A stretch of 64,000 nt of DNA from Streptomyces olivaceoviridis (GCF_014650115.1 NZ_BMUI01000014.1:124001-188000); one strand, 5' to 3'; positions 32,714 to 42,309 are shown, counted from the first letter of the stretch. Notes: generated from the letters alone by a model not told the origin. A program made the numbers and translations.

Positions 32714-33562
32714 TCAGACCTCCGCGACCTTGTCCACCGTGTCCACCTTGGCCTCCTCCGCGTTCACCGCGTCACCGTGGGACAGCCGCCACCGCAGCTC
32801 GTCGACGGTCGTGGGCGGTACGTTGTGCACGTTCAGATACCGCCGGGCGCGCGGACTGAGCCGGGTGAGCACGTCCTCGGGCACGGCGCGGGTGAAGTCC
32901 ATCTGCGGCCGGTACCAGGGCGCCGTGAACAACGTCTTGATCAGGGCGCGTGGCATGTCCGTGCCGTTGGTGCCGGCACAGTGCCAGATCCGCGCGTCGA
33001 ACACGACGGCGTCACCGGGTTCGACCTCCAGCGGCACCGACAGCGGTGCCATCACCTCGGGGTCCGGCTCGTCGGCGAGGGTGAGGTGGCTTCCGGGGAC
33101 GACCCATGTCGCGCCGTTCTCCTCGCGCACCCGGTCGAAGAAGTAGAGGATATTGACACCGGGAATCCTGTCGGGCGGGAAGGACACACCGGTGACGTCC
33201 ATCAGGTCCGTGTGGTAGTCCCACGGGTAGCGGCCCTGCCCCGGGAACAGGATCAGGGCGTCGAAGCAGTTGAGTATCCCCTGCGGGCCCAGGAACGCGT
33301 CGACGACGTCGAGCGCGGACGAGGTCTCCAGCAGGCCGTGGAAGACATCGTCGGCGGCGGCCAGGTTGCGCAGCGCGCCGCGTTGCCGCATCCCGACGAG
33401 GCGCTCGACGCCGTAGGTTTCGTCGTCCAGCTCCGACAACCGGTGCAGTGTTTCTCTGATGCGCCGGGTCTCCTCGGGCGAGAGGACGCCCGGAAGCACC
33501 GCGTACCCCGTTGTCCGCACCTTGCCGATCACGTCGTCGATGTCGATCGCACTACCAGGCAA
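32714..33562 (-). CDS. Phytanoyl-CoA dioxygenase-like Fe(II)/2-oxoglutarate oxygenase
   Basis: This 282-aa protein has the iron-binding triad His117-x-Asp119 (WDYHTDL) and His194 (RIWHCAG), with a late Arg (MPRALIKTLF) to hold 2-oxoglutarate. It would hydroxylate an unactivated carbon. It opens the minus-strand operon. The start is TTG 33562, favoured because GGGGAGAAGG sits five bases upstream and no better ATG or GTG is in frame. It may hydroxylate the amino acid (for example methylaspartate) or the sugar. Confidence 0.85.
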   Translation of the reverse strand: MPGSAIDIDDVIGKVRTTGYAVLPGVLSPEETRRIRETLHRLSELDDETYGVERLVGMRQRGALRNLAAADDVFHGLLETSSALDVVDAFLGPQGILNCFDALILFPGQGRYPWDYHTDLMDVTGVSFPPDRIPGVNILYFFDRVREENGATWVVPGSHLTLADEPDPEVMAPLSVPLEVEPGDAVVFDARIWHCAGTNGTDMPRALIKTLFTAPWYRPQMDFTRAVPEDVLTRLSPRARRYLNVHNVPPTTVDELRWRLSHGDAVNAEEAKVDTVDKVAEV

Positions 33563-34030
33563 TGTGACCTTCTCCCCTCATGGAACGCACTTCGTCTTCG
33601 TGGCGCGACACTGGGGATCGAGTTTTCAGCAGCCGGTGGTACCCGTCCACGGTTGGCGATCATCACGATGTTGCACGACCACAAGCTGTCATGGGCAGGT
33701 GTGTGCAGCAGTACGTGTGAACGAGCGACCGGCGAACCGGTCGACAGACACGTTTTTCGGTGGACGGGGCTCCTGGACCGGGCCGGCGTCGTCATGTGTG
33801 GCCGAATCTGCACCTGTCGCACGGACGGGACGCACACCTATAGTTGCGTGATTCGATCTTCTGCCCGGCGTGCATGGCTGTGTGATCCGTGTAGGCGATG
33901 ACACGTATCGGGTGGCATCACCGGCGACGACATGGGGCAGAAGAAGGAGCAGGAAGGCACCACGGGGTGGCACTCATGGGCCAGGCGCCGGCCACCTGTC
34001 CGGGCTTCCTCCACACCGAGAAGGCTTGAC
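33563..34030. promoter_or_regulatory. Divergent intergenic region upstream of the dioxygenase operon
   Basis: This 468-bp non-coding region lies between the minus-strand dioxygenase operon and a small plus-strand gene. It should carry the operon promoter. No box was assigned. Base composition is less GC-biased than the flanking genes. Confidence 0.4.
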
Positions 34031-34432
34031 ATGGCAAACACAGACGCGCGGCTGTGCCGGCCCAGTGCTCAGGTCGTGCACCCGCGCCAAGGGGAAACGT
34101 GTGCAACAGATGCCGAGGAGCGTGGAGGCTGCTGCTCCCCGGCACGGGAAGATCCCTGCATCTGTCGGACGGTCAGGTCCTGGATGGACTCCATAGACCG
34201 CTCGGGCGCCCTGGCGGAGGCCCGGTTCAGCGCGCTGGAGGCGTTCCTGCTGTTGGTGCGGGCCGAAGCGCCGGATGCCGTGCGGCAGGAACGGGTCGAA
34301 CAGATCCGCGAGGCACTCGGAGCAGCGCGTGCGCTCGTCGTCGCGGCCGGCTGCGCGCTCAGCCAATCGGTGGACCACCAGCGGGCCGCGGTCCACGGAG
34401 ATCCTCGGAACCCCTCACCGAGCCACCACTGA
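34031..34432 (+). CDS. Small unknown protein with a cysteine-rich N-terminus
   Basis: This is a predicted 133-aa protein. ATG 34031 has GAGAAGG six bases ahead. The first 50 residues contain several Cys (a CC pair and a CxC) that might bind metal or form disulphides. The second half, from Met at 34184, has strong G/C third positions and an amphipathic helix (FSALEAFLLLVRAEAP, then RVEQIREALGAARALV). If the first part is not coding, the gene starts at 34184 and gives 82 aa. No family was recognised. It ends before a strong convergent hairpin. Confidence 0.45.
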   Translation: MANTDARLCRPSAQVVHPRQGETCATDAEERGGCCSPAREDPCICRTVRSWMDSIDRSGALAEARFSALEAFLLLVRAEAPDAVRQERVEQIREALGAARALVVAAGCALSQSVDHQRAAVHGDPRNPSPSHH

Positions 34433-34544
34433 CCGGCGGCTTCGGGCCGGCCGGTGAAGGGGGAGCCCCGCTGGCCGGGGGAGTGGGCGGGGGTGGATCA
34501 CGGACCGACGCTCACGACAGCCTCTGCCACTACGGCTCCCCGGA

Positions 34545-34622
34545 GCCGTAGGCCCCCGCGGCGCCCGCGAGCCCACGGGCCGTAGGCCCCCGACGGCCAC
34601 GAGCGCCGCGGGGGCCTACGGC
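34545..34622. terminator. Strong bidirectional hairpin between convergent genes
   Basis: Two 20-bp perfectly complementary arms (34545-34564 and 34603-34622) surround a 38-nt loop that repeats the CCGTAGGCCCCCG part of the first arm. It stands between the plus-strand small gene (ends 34432) and the minus-strand lipocalin-like gene (ends 34637), as expected for a shared terminator. Confidence 0.75.
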
Positions 34623-34636
34623 CCGGCCCGGTGGGA

Positions 34637-35053
34637 TCAATGGTCCTGCGGTGGTGTCCGGGACCACTCCAGTACGGCCGTCCGGCGCTTGCCGTCGATG
34701 ACATCGGTTCCCGCCAGGGTCAGGGACCCGGGCTTCAGCTCCTCGACATCGCGTACCTGGTCGGAACCGGCCCAGCCCGACACCGGGCTGGTGACCTCGA
34801 TGGTGTGGACGACCTGCCGGCCGGCCAGACGCCAGGTGCCGGCGTAACCCACGGCGTCCATGGGGACGGACGAGGAGGCGGTGCCCGATGTCCTCATCAT
34901 GGTCACGGCGACGTGGCCGTCGGCGGTGTACATGAGGCGCCCCTTGGGATTCGGGCCGAGCGGTCCTTCCAGCATGCCTCCGTGCTCGTCACGCTCGTAG
35001 CAGGCGGAAAGCTCCCACACCCCGACCAAATCGGCTGCGGCCATGTCTGCCAT
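34637..35053 (-). CDS. Lipocalin-like domain protein
   Basis: This 138-aa protein begins with LVGVWELSACYERDEHG and continues with GRLMYTADGHVAVTMMR and YAGTWRL, the pattern of the small lipocalin-like (Lipocalin_5) family found in polyketide and other clusters. It should form a beta barrel that binds a hydrophobic ligand, perhaps the acyl chain of a product. Family members have no well-defined reaction. ATG 35053 has GGAGG about nine bases upstream. It points away from the PKS gene that follows on the other strand. Confidence 0.7.
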   Translation of the reverse strand: MADMAAADLVGVWELSACYERDEHGGMLEGPLGPNPKGRLMYTADGHVAVTMMRTSGTASSSVPMDAVGYAGTWRLAGRQVVHTIEVTSPVSGWAGSDQVRDVEELKPGSLTLAGTDVIDGKRRTAVLEWSRTPPQDH

Positions 35054-35294
35054 ATATGCCGACCTCCGGCTCTTATTCATCGTGTTGACATCCATCAAAT
35101 GCGTTACCCGTGACATGGTGCCAGTCAGGACTGACGCGTTGCTGACACAGTGCTGATGTTCAGGGTGTTCGGGGGACCGATTCCCGCCGCACCGTGGCCG
35201 GGTCGTGTTTGAATCCGGCAGGGGGAATTGGGAACGCTGCTTGAGATCGCCGTGCGAGGAATTTCGACCGAGGTTCACTGCGCAGGAGGTGGGT

Positions 35295-35513
35295 GTGGTG
35301 TTCGATCCGGAACCCGATGGAGTGACCGGCCAGGACCGCACGGAGTCCGGGTTCGGCTCTCCGCGGCTGTCCTGCGCGGTGACGGGCGTAGCACCTGAGC
35401 CGGGCTGGGAGGCCGAACCGATGCAGGGGGCGCTGACCTCGTACGCCCAGATGCTGCGTCAGATTCTCGACCTTCAACTGCCCGACCGGAGCGCCATCAC
35501 GGACCGGCCGTGA
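35295..35513 (+). CDS. Small unknown protein upstream of the PKS
   Basis: This is a predicted 72-aa protein. AGGAGG at 35284-35289 precedes two in-frame GTG codons (35295, 35298) by 5 or 8 bases. Third positions are largely G/C. The C-terminus (SYAQMLRQILDLQLPDRS) looks like an amphipathic helix. It ends 37 bp before the PKS start and is probably co-transcribed with it. No family was recognised, and it could be a leader or partner protein. Confidence 0.45.
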   Translation: MVFDPEPDGVTGQDRTESGFGSPRLSCAVTGVAPEPGWEAEPMQGALTSYAQMLRQILDLQLPDRSAITDRP

Positions 35514-35550
35514 GTTCGCGGCCGCTTCCGCAGAAGTGTGACGAGAGGTT

Positions 35551-38500
35551 ATGGACACTGTGAAGCCAATGTCCGTTCAGGGATCCGGCGCTGCCCAGAA
35601 CCAGGCCGGTGACCCGCAACAGGCGGAACTCGTACGGCGACTGCTGCTGGAGAAGTACGAGCCGATCGCTCTGGTCGGCGCCGGCGTGCGCCTTCCCGGC
35701 GGGAGCAATTCACTCGACGAACTGACCGAATTCCTGCGCGAGGGTGGCACCGCGACAGTCCCGGTGCCCTCCGACCGCTGGGACAACGAGGAGTTGTCGA
35801 AGCTGGGGCAGCCGGTACCGCAGGGAGGCGGCTTCCTCGACGCGATCGACCTCTTCGACGCCAGGTTCTTCAACATATCCCCGAAGGGGGCGGCCTGGAT
35901 CGACCCCCAGCAGCGCCTCCTCATGGAGACCGCCTGGGAGGCGCTGGAGAGCGCCAACATCGATCCGGCCACCCTGCGGCACGGCAACGGCGGGGTCTAC
36001 ATCGGGGCCAGCAACATCGACTACGCGATGGAGCTGGACGGGATCGCCATGCGGGATCTCGACGGAAGTGTCGCGCCGGGCGTCACACACGCCGGCCTGT
36101 GCGGCCGGTTGTCGTACTTCCTCGGCTGGCGCGGTCCCAGCATCACGATCGACACCGCCTGCTCCGCCTCGCTGGTGGCGCTGCACTACGCGGTGGAAGG
36201 GCTGCGCCGACGCGAGTGCGACATCGCGCTGTGCGGTGGCGTCAACGTGATACACCACCCGCGTACCAACGTCCTCTTCGCCGATCTGGAGGCGCTGTCC
36301 CCGGACGGGCGCTGCAAGACGTTCGACGACAGCGCCGACGGCTACGGCCGTGCCGAGGGATGCGGCGTCCTGGTGCTCAAGCGCATGTCGGACGCCAAAC
36401 GGGACGGGGACCGGGTGCTCGCGCTGATCCGCGGTACCGCTGTGGGCCAGGACGGCGAGAGCGCCGGCCTCTACGTCCCCAACGGCAGCGCCCAGGAGCA
36501 CGTGATGCGCAGGGCCCTGGCCGCGGCGGCACTCGAACCGGGTCACATCCAGTTCGTCGAGGCGCACGGAACCGGGACCCCGCTGGGCGACCCGATCGAA
36601 CTGGGAGCGATCAGCGAGGTGTTCCGCGACTCGCACACTTCGATGGCTCCCGTCGTGGTCAGCTCCCACAAGGCCAACATCGGGCACATGGAGCCGGCCG
36701 CCGGAGTCGGGGGCGTGCTCAAGACCGTCGCCCAGCTCCGCGACGGCAGCTACTTCCCCCAGGCCAACTTCAATACCCCGTCGTCGCGGATCCCGTGGAC
36801 GGCCTACCCGGTCGACGTTCCGACGAGCAACCGCCCCTGGCAGGCCACCACCCGGCGCGCCCTCGTGAACTCCTTCGGCTTCACCGGCACCATCGCCGCG
36901 GCCATCGTGGAGCAGGCGCCCGCCTCCGCCGAGCCGGGCCCGCGACCGGGCGACGGCGACCGCCACGTCTTCACCCTCTCGGCCAAGAGCGCGGTCTCGC
37001 TCCAACACCAGCTCGACCGGTACCAGAAGCTGCTGGACCAGCGCCCCGACCTCGACGTCGGCGACATCTGTTACACGGCGAACATCGGCAGGGCGCACTT
37101 CGCCCACCGCGTCAGCGGCGTGGTGCGCGACCGCGAGGACCTCACCGCCCTGCTCGCCGACCGGCTCGTGCGGCTGAGCGGTGAGCAGGGGGACGCCGGC
37201 GACATCAGCAGGAAGGTGGCCTTCCTCTTCGCCGGGCAGGGAGCCCAGTACTCCGGGATGGGGGCCGGCCTGTACCGGCGGTACGCGCGCTTCCGTGAAC
37301 AGGTCGACGAGATCGACGCGCTGTTCGAGCCGTACCTGGGGCAATCGGTCAAGGCCATCATGCTGGGAGACGACGGGGACACACAGGAGATCCACCGAAC
37401 GCGCTGGGCCCAGCCCACGCTGTTCATGCTGGAGTACTCGCTGGCCCAGCTGTGGCTGTCGTGGGGCGTGCGGCCCAGCGTGATGATCGGGCACAGCATC
37501 GGCGAAGTCGTGGCCGCCGCCGTCGCCGGGCTGTTCAGCCTGCCCGACGCGGTCCGGCTGGTGGCGGCACGGGCGCGGCTGATGGACTCCGTGTCGGCGC
37601 CCGGCGGAATGCTCGCGGTCCGCGTCGCCGCCGACGAGGTCGCCCCGCTCCTCGAAGCCCACCCCGACCTGGCCATCGCCGCCCGCAACGCCCCCACCCA
37701 GTGTGTGGTGTCCGGTGCCCGGGCCTCCCTCGACGAGCTGAAGGACGAACTGCTCCGGCGGAAGGTGCACGTCACCGAGCTGTCGGTGTCGCACGCCTTC
37801 CACTCCCCCCTCATGGAGGAGGTCACCGAGGCCTTCGCGGCGGAACTGCAGGACATCGAGTTCCACGAACCCCAGCTGTCCTTCGTCTCCAACATCACCG
37901 GGGAGATGGCGCGGTGGCGGCAGGTCTCGCGCCCGGAGTACTGGGTACGGCACATCACCGCTCCCGTGGACTTCCTCGGCGGGATGCGGACGGTGGAACG
38001 CCGGGGCAACCACGCGTTCATCGAGATCGGCCCCGCCCGCACCCTGACCGCGCTGGCCAAGCGGTCGGCGAAGGCGGCGCAGGACCAGGTCTGGCTGCCC
38101 AGTCTGCGGAAGGGCGCCGAGGACGACGAGGCGCTGCTGCACGCCGTGGCCGGTCTCTACGAGGCCGGACTGTCCTTCGCGTGGCGCGACTTCCACGGCC
38201 CGGCCACGCACCGTCGCAAGGTGGACCTGCCCACCTACGCGTTCGACCGCAGGCGGTACTGGCTCCCGACGGACCGCGGCCGGCACCTGGCCGACAGCGA
38301 GCCGTCGCCTCAGGCCGCACCGGACGTCCCGGCGCCGCGGCCCGCCTCGGTCACCCCGCAGGACCTCGCCGGGCTCAGCTCCGAAGAGCGTGAGGCGGCC
38401 CTGGTGGTGCTCGTCCGGGAGCACCTGGCGATCACGCTGGGATTCGCCCATGCCACCGAAGTGCCCGCCACGGCCACCTTCTCCGAGCTCGGCATGGACT

Positions 38501-38643
38501 CGCTGGCCGCCGTGGAGATGCGCGACGGTCTGCAAGCGGCGCTGAGCGTCACCCTGCCGGTGTCGGCGGTCTTCGACCACCCGACGCCCCGGCTGCTCGC
38601 GGCGTTCCTCGGCGAGCGGTTCGACGGCGGTGCCGAGAGCTGA
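35551..38643 (+). CDS. Single-module type I polyketide synthase (KS-AT-ACP)
   Basis: This is a 1030-aa protein. The KS domain (about residues 38-460) has the active Cys in DTACSAS near 203 and the two His motifs EAHGTGT and KANIGH. The AT domain (about 555-870) has GHSIGE near 646 and HAFH near 748, the malonyl-CoA-specific signature. The ACP at 955-1025 has the phosphopantetheine Ser in [11 protein letters not shown]. No KR, DH, ER or TE is present, so it adds one unreduced malonate unit or acts once with external partners. ATG 35551 has GAGAGG upstream. It is followed by a strong terminator and converges on a type II thioesterase. It may extend the serine-derived part of the azoxy product by two carbons. 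Confidence 0.93.
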   Translation: MDTVKPMSVQGSGAAQNQAGDPQQAELVRRLLLEKYEPIALVGAGVRLPGGSNSLDELTEFLREGGTATVPVPSDRWDNEELSKLGQPVPQGGGFLDAIDLFDARFFNISPKGAAWIDPQQRLLMETAWEALESANIDPATLRHGNGGVYIGASNIDYAMELDGIAMRDLDGSVAPGVTHAGLCGRLSYFLGWRGPSITIDTACSASLVALHYAVEGLRRRECDIALCGGVNVIHHPRTNVLFADLEALSPDGRCKTFDDSADGYGRAEGCGVLVLKRMSDAKRDGDRVLALIRGTAVGQDGESAGLYVPNGSAQEHVMRRALAAAALEPGHIQFVEAHGTGTPLGDPIELGAISEVFRDSHTSMAPVVVSSHKANIGHMEPAAGVGGVLKTVAQLRDGSYFPQANFNTPSSRIPWTAYPVDVPTSNRPWQATTRRALVNSFGFTGTIAAAIVEQAPASAEPGPRPGDGDRHVFTLSAKSAVSLQHQLDRYQKLLDQRPDLDVGDICYTANIGRAHFAHRVSGVVRDREDLTALLADRLVRLSGEQGDAGDISRKVAFLFAGQGAQYSGMGAGLYRRYARFREQVDEIDALFEPYLGQSVKAIMLGDDGDTQEIHRTRWAQPTLFMLEYSLAQLWLSWGVRPSVMIGHSIGEVVAAAVAGLFSLPDAVRLVAARARLMDSVSAPGGMLAVRVAADEVAPLLEAHPDLAIAARNAPTQCVVSGARASLDELKDELLRRKVHVTELSVSHAFHSPLMEEVTEAFAAELQDIEFHEPQLSFVSNITGEMARWRQVSRPEYWVRHITAPVDFLGGMRTVERRGNHAFIEIGPARTLTALAKRSAKAAQDQVWLPSLRKGAEDDEALLHAVAGLYEAGLSFAWRDFHGPATHRRKVDLPTYAFDRRRYWLPTDRGRHLADSEPSPQAAPDVPAPRPASVTPQDLAGLSSEEREAALVVLVREHLAITLGFAHATEVPATATFSELGMDSLAAVEMRDGLQAALSVTLPVSAVFDHPTPRLLAAFLGERFDGGAES

Positions 38644-38651
38644 CCGAAGCC

Positions 38652-38710
38652 GTCGCTCGCGGCTGTGGCCCGTACCCCGGGGAGGGGTACGGGCCACAGC
38701 CACGAGCGAC
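38652..38710. terminator. Bidirectional terminator between the PKS and thioesterase genes
   Basis: An 18-bp perfect stem (38661-38678 with 38684-38701, loop GGGGA) is extended after one mismatch by eight more pairs (38652-38659 with 38703-38710). It lies exactly between the convergent stops. Confidence 0.85.
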
Positions 38711-38726
38711 CGGTGTGGGGACGCGG

Positions 38727-39500
38727 TCAGCTCTTCTCCGCCGACGCGCGCAGGTGCCGGCCCAGATCGGTGGCGATCGCGGAGGCGTGCTGGTAGATGT
38801 AGAAGTGCGATCCCGGGAACCGGGTCAGGCCCAGGAACGCGGGACTGAGCGCCGACCAGGTCGCCATCGCGTCGCCGGCGAGCAACGGGTCGGAGAGGCC
38901 GCAGTAGGCCACCAGGGGGCACCGGACCGGTGCGGCGTCATGACGGTAGTCGTTGAGCACCTGGAAGTCGGCACGCAGCGCGGGCAGCACCAGCGCGCGC
39001 ATCTCCGGGTCGTCGAGCACCTCCGGGGGCAGCCCGCCGAACTGTTCGACCTCGCCGGTGAACTCCTCGTCCGACATGTCCGCGATGGGTACGTCGGTGG
39101 GATGGTGTGCGACGCCCGCCCAACCCGAGACGGCGAGCAGAGCAGGGCTCGGGCCGCCTTCCGCTTCCATGGCCAGGGTCAGCCGGTAACTCAGCAGCGC
39201 CCCCATGCTGTGCCCGAAGAAGGCGAACGGCCGCCCGTCCCAATCGTCTTCCACTTCGTCGTACAGCGCCTCGATGAGCGGGTCGAGGCGGGTGAACGCC
39301 GTCTCCGAGCGGCGTTCCTGCCGTCCCGGGAGCTGCGTGGTGCGCACCTCCACGTCGTGGGGGAGGAGTGACGCCCACCGTGCGTACGAGGCGGCCGATC
39401 CGCCGGCGTGCGGGAAGAGGTAGAGGCGGACGGTGGCATCGGGCCGCTGCGGGCCTGCGTGGAACCAGCGGCCCGAGGCCCGTCCGTCATCGTGACCCAT
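38727..39500 (-). CDS. Type II thioesterase
   Basis: This 257-aa alpha/beta hydrolase of the editing thioesterase family has RLYLFPHAGGSAASY at the start, the nucleophile Ser98 in FFGHSMGAL, an acidic residue in GLSDPLLAGD and the catalytic His in PGSHFYIY. It removes stalled or wrong acyl groups from carrier proteins, most likely the neighbouring PKS. ATG 39500 begins the family-like sequence. It is transcribed with the FkbM methyltransferase upstream on the minus strand, although a hairpin at 39579 may separate them. Confidence 0.9.
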   Translation of the reverse strand: MGHDDGRASGRWFHAGPQRPDATVRLYLFPHAGGSAASYARWASLLPHDVEVRTTQLPGRQERRSETAFTRLDPLIEALYDEVEDDWDGRPFAFFGHSMGALLSYRLTLAMEAEGGPSPALLAVSGWAGVAHHPTDVPIADMSDEEFTGEVEQFGGLPPEVLDDPEMRALVLPALRADFQVLNDYRHDAAPVRCPLVAYCGLSDPLLAGDAMATWSALSPAFLGLTRFPGSHFYIYQHASAIATDLGRHLRASAEKS

Positions 39501-39578
39501 GAGGCCTCCGTGGAATTCGTCTGTGCGGGGAACCGGTCCTGACCGCGGGCGACCTCCGCGAACCGGTGGGAGGTGGAA

Positions 39579-39612
39579 GCGGCGCCCGGACGAAGGTCCG
39601 TCCGGGCGCCGC
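39579..39612 (-). terminator. Hairpin behind the FkbM methyltransferase gene
   Basis: 14-bp perfect arms (39579-39592 and 39599-39612, GC-rich) flank a 6-nt loop, 24 bp beyond the methyltransferase stop on the minus strand. It may stop or attenuate transcription before the thioesterase gene. Confidence 0.65.
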
Positions 39613-39635
39613 GGTCGCGTCGTCGCGGGAACCGG

Positions 39636-40748
39636 TCAGTGGGACGGCAGCTCACTGACCAAGGTGATGTCACGGGGGACGAGGTCGTGCGGAAGCCGTT
39701 CGGCCAGCCAGGAGACGATCTCCTCGGGACGGAGCGCCTTGGCGTTGCCGGTCCGCGCCACCACCGGGCGGGGGTCCTCGGCGTACTCGGGCCGTATGCC
39801 CCGCACGGTGTAGCGGCCCGCTCCCCGCAGCAGTTCGACCTCCGAGCCGCTCACCTTGAAGCCGTGCTCGACCAGCATGGACTGCGTCTGGCGAAGGCGT
39901 CCCTCGGTCGGGGTGCCGACCTCGTCGTGCACCTCCATGACGATCTGCTGGACCAGCGGCCAGTGCCGGTCCTCGATCCCCAGGAGGACGTCCAGCTCGG
40001 AACGCTGGACATCGATCTTGAGCAGATCGATGCGGGTCACCCCGGTCTCGTCGAGCACCGCGGACAGCGGACGCAGCCGGCAGCGCCGTTCGCTCCGCTC
40101 GAAGTCCCGGGTGACGAGGGATTCCACCCGGGCCAGGTGCTCCTCGCGCTCCGCGGAGCCGCTCTCCCTGGCGTTCTGCACGTACTGCTTGACCAGTTCG
40201 CTCTCGGTGTCGAGGCTGGCGTAGTCGGACCGGCAGGACATGATGGACAGGTCCGGGTAGAAGTTGAACGTGACCTCGCGGTCCCGGTCGGACAGTCCCG
40301 CCTCGAACATCCTGGCCCGGACGCCGTAACGGTCCAGGTTGCGCCGCAGCTGCTGGTGGATGTCCGTGACCGGCTCGAAGGCGAACACCTCCGCGGAGGG
40401 GCACCGGGCTCCGACGAACAGGGCGAACGCCCCGATGTTGGCGCCCACGTCGAAGACCACGGCGTCCTGGCGCAGGACGATGCCGCCGTCCAGGTACGAC
40501 TCGCCCACGAAGATCTCGTCGTGCAGGAACTGCACCTCGTCGGGGTTGTGCATGTCCAGTTCGGCGAGGGGGCCCGTGTACGGCGAGGAGGCCGGCGCGT
40601 CCCATCCGAGCACCTCGGCCCGCAGGTCCCCGGACGCGTCACGGGTGACCCGGGCACGGGCGATGCCGGGAAAGCGCAGGAGCAGGTCATGCACCCGCGT
40701 AGTGGCGTCCGTCGAATCGGTGGTGGTCACATCGCTGTTGTTCGGCAC
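39636..40748 (-). CDS. FkbM-type methyltransferase embedded in adenylation-domain C-lobe remnants
   Basis: This is a 370-aa protein. The central part (about residues 85-310) is a FkbM-family SAM methyltransferase: VFDVGANIGAFALFVG (SAM loop), EVFAFEPVTD and RIDLLKIDVQRSE. The flanks are unlike plain FkbM proteins. The first 50 residues (FPGIARARVTRDASGDLRAE) read like the A9 region of an NRPS adenylation domain, and the last 40 (EEIVSWLAERLPHDLVPRDI) read like its A10 lead-in, but the catalytic NGK lysine is missing. This is the layout of methyltransferases inserted in adenylation domains, here cut free. It would O- or N-methylate a carrier- or product-bound group. GTG 40748 follows GAGGAAGG. 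Confidence 0.8.
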   Translation of the reverse strand: MPNNSDVTTTDSTDATTRVHDLLLRFPGIARARVTRDASGDLRAEVLGWDAPASSPYTGPLAELDMHNPDEVQFLHDEIFVGESYLDGGIVLRQDAVVFDVGANIGAFALFVGARCPSAEVFAFEPVTDIHQQLRRNLDRYGVRARMFEAGLSDRDREVTFNFYPDLSIMSCRSDYASLDTESELVKQYVQNARESGSAEREEHLARVESLVTRDFERSERRCRLRPLSAVLDETGVTRIDLLKIDVQRSELDVLLGIEDRHWPLVQQIVMEVHDEVGTPTEGRLRQTQSMLVEHGFKVSGSEVELLRGAGRYTVRGIRPEYAEDPRPVVARTGNAKALRPEEIVSWLAERLPHDLVPRDITLVSELPSH

Positions 40749-40870
40749 GGTGGCCTTCCTCGGAGAGCGGGGCCGGTCCGGGCGCCGCGAGGCACCCGTC
40801 CGGAAGGGGCGATGGGGGTTTCGGCAGAGCCGGCGGGCTCGGGGCACCGTCATGTGGCGCACGGCCGGTT

Positions 40871-41683
40871 TCACCGGACGAGCGCGCTCACGGCCTTCTT
40901 GTGGACCGTGTTCCGGGCGGGCTCGCCCAGTCCCGGATCCTGCCGCAGTACGGCCATCATGCACTTCGTCAGGTTCTGCGACGGTTCCAGTCCGAAGCCG
41001 TCGACGAGCCGGCGGCGAAGGTGGTTGTACGCCTCGATGGCCTCTGCCTGGCGGCCCGTCCGGTACAGACTGATCATGAGCAGCTCCGACAGCTGCTCCC
41101 GCCAGGGGTACAGGGACGTCATCCTCTTCAGCTCGCTGATCACCGAGGCGTGACCGCTGATCTCGATGTTCAGCCGTATCCGGGCTTCGATGGCGGACAG
41201 CCGCATCTCCTCCAGCTGTGTCGCGGCGCTCTCGCAGATGAGCCCGCCGGACACTCCCTGGAGTGCTGACCCCTGCCACAGGCCGAGCGCCCGGTCCAGC
41301 AGGTCGCGAGCCGCTTCGGGATGCAGATGAGCCCTCGCCTCGGCCTCCGCGGTCAGACTCGAGAACACGTGTGCGTCGACCTGGTCGGGTTCGACGTCGA
41401 GTGAGTAACCGTGCGGATGCGTCACCAGGTTCATCCGGGTGAAATCCTCACCGAACTCACTGGCCAGTACCTTGCGGACCCGTGCCACGATGGCCTGGAG
41501 CGCGTTGTCCGGAGCGCCGGGGAGCTTGTCCCGCCATAATTCTTCGAAGAACTGGTCCTTCGTGACGACATTCTTCGGGCTGATGAGGAGGAGCGCAAGC
41601 AGCGTCCGCTGGCGCGCGCCCTCGACTGGCTTCGTCACGGTTTCGCCGATGGTGCTCAGAGAACCCAGAACGCGAAATTTCAC
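40871..41683 (-). CDS. SARP-family transcriptional activator with a TTA codon
   Basis: This 270-aa protein has the OmpR-type winged-helix DNA-binding domain at 1-95 (KFRVLGSLSTIG, RQRTLLALLLISPKNVVTKDQFFEELW) and the bacterial transcriptional activation domain after it (DAHVFSSL, LYRTGRQAEAIEAYNHLRRRLVDGFGLEPS). SARPs bind direct repeats near promoters of their own cluster and recruit RNA polymerase. A TTA codon with first base 41539 (minus strand) inside the DNA-binding domain makes bldA control likely. GTG 41683 is chosen because GAGGGA lies five bases upstream; ATG 41707 is the alternative. Its position beside the azoxy segment suggests it activates that cluster. Confidence 0.9.
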   Translation of the reverse strand: MKFRVLGSLSTIGETVTKPVEGARQRTLLALLLISPKNVVTKDQFFEELWRDKLPGAPDNALQAIVARVRKVLASEFGEDFTRMNLVTHPHGYSLDVEPDQVDAHVFSSLTAEAEARAHLHPEAARDLLDRALGLWQGSALQGVSGGLICESAATQLEEMRLSAIEARIRLNIEISGHASVISELKRMTSLYPWREQLSELLMISLYRTGRQAEAIEAYNHLRRRLVDGFGLEPSQNLTKCMMAVLRQDPGLGEPARNTVHKKAVSALVR

Positions 41684-42309
41684 GTATGTCCCTCGAATCG
41701 AGTCCATGTACCGCATGCCAGACCAGCCAGGTGGGCACGATCCGGGCTTCGTGAAGCTGTCGTTGCCGGGCGGTCGTCTCCCAGCGCGGGCATCCTGCAC
41801 GGGCATGCTGCAATACACGCCACACGTGTGTCTATTACCTCCGTGGTAGTAGCAGTCACGCAGAGCTCGGAGGGGGGAGCAGTGTGTACCCAGTGCGAAG
41901 GATACGTATGCACATGGCTCCGAATCGAGGGGAACTATGGCTGACAGGTGTCGTTGTGGCCGAGTCGGATGACCCCTGAGCGACCTCGGACATTACATAA
42001 ATATTACCTAGAGCGGCTCGGTCCCGGTCCCGCCCTCCGGTTCGGAGGGCCGGAGGATGGCCGGTCGCCGACTCCCCGACTCCCCGCCGGCCCGCCGGCC
42101 GGTCGCCGGCTCCAGGCGGCGCTGTGCCGGCGCGCTCCGAAGACCGGTCTTACAGATACATGTGCAGCGCGCTGCCGTCGCCCCGCATATGTGTCTGCTG
42201 ACCGCCGGTGATCTCCCCCCGGCGGTACGTCAGGGGCGCGTCATCGCCTCGTCAGGCCCTGCTGGCAGGATATGACCCGTCGGAAGGGAAACCGGCCGAC
42301 GAACCGCAA
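41684..42309. promoter_or_regulatory. Regulatory region between the SARP gene and the tRNA-like gene
   Basis: This 626-bp region has no convincing protein gene. It should hold the SARP promoter (minus) and the promoter of the tRNA-like gene with the transferase (plus). A small hairpin pairs 42201-42208 with 42219-42226 (ACCGCCGG/CCGGCGGT). The stretch around 41960-42010 is AT-rich. No exact promoter was assigned. Confidence 0.4.

Noticed and set aside
28900-32859. A 1319-codon plus-strand open frame
   Set aside because: It is antisense to the carbamoyltransferase/radical SAM/dioxygenase operon, has His/Arg/Gln-rich low-complexity translation and no family motifs.
35710-38922. A 1070-codon minus-strand open frame
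   Set aside because: It is antisense to the KS-AT-ACP gene, whose motifs are all intact. The minus translation is a high-GC shadow.
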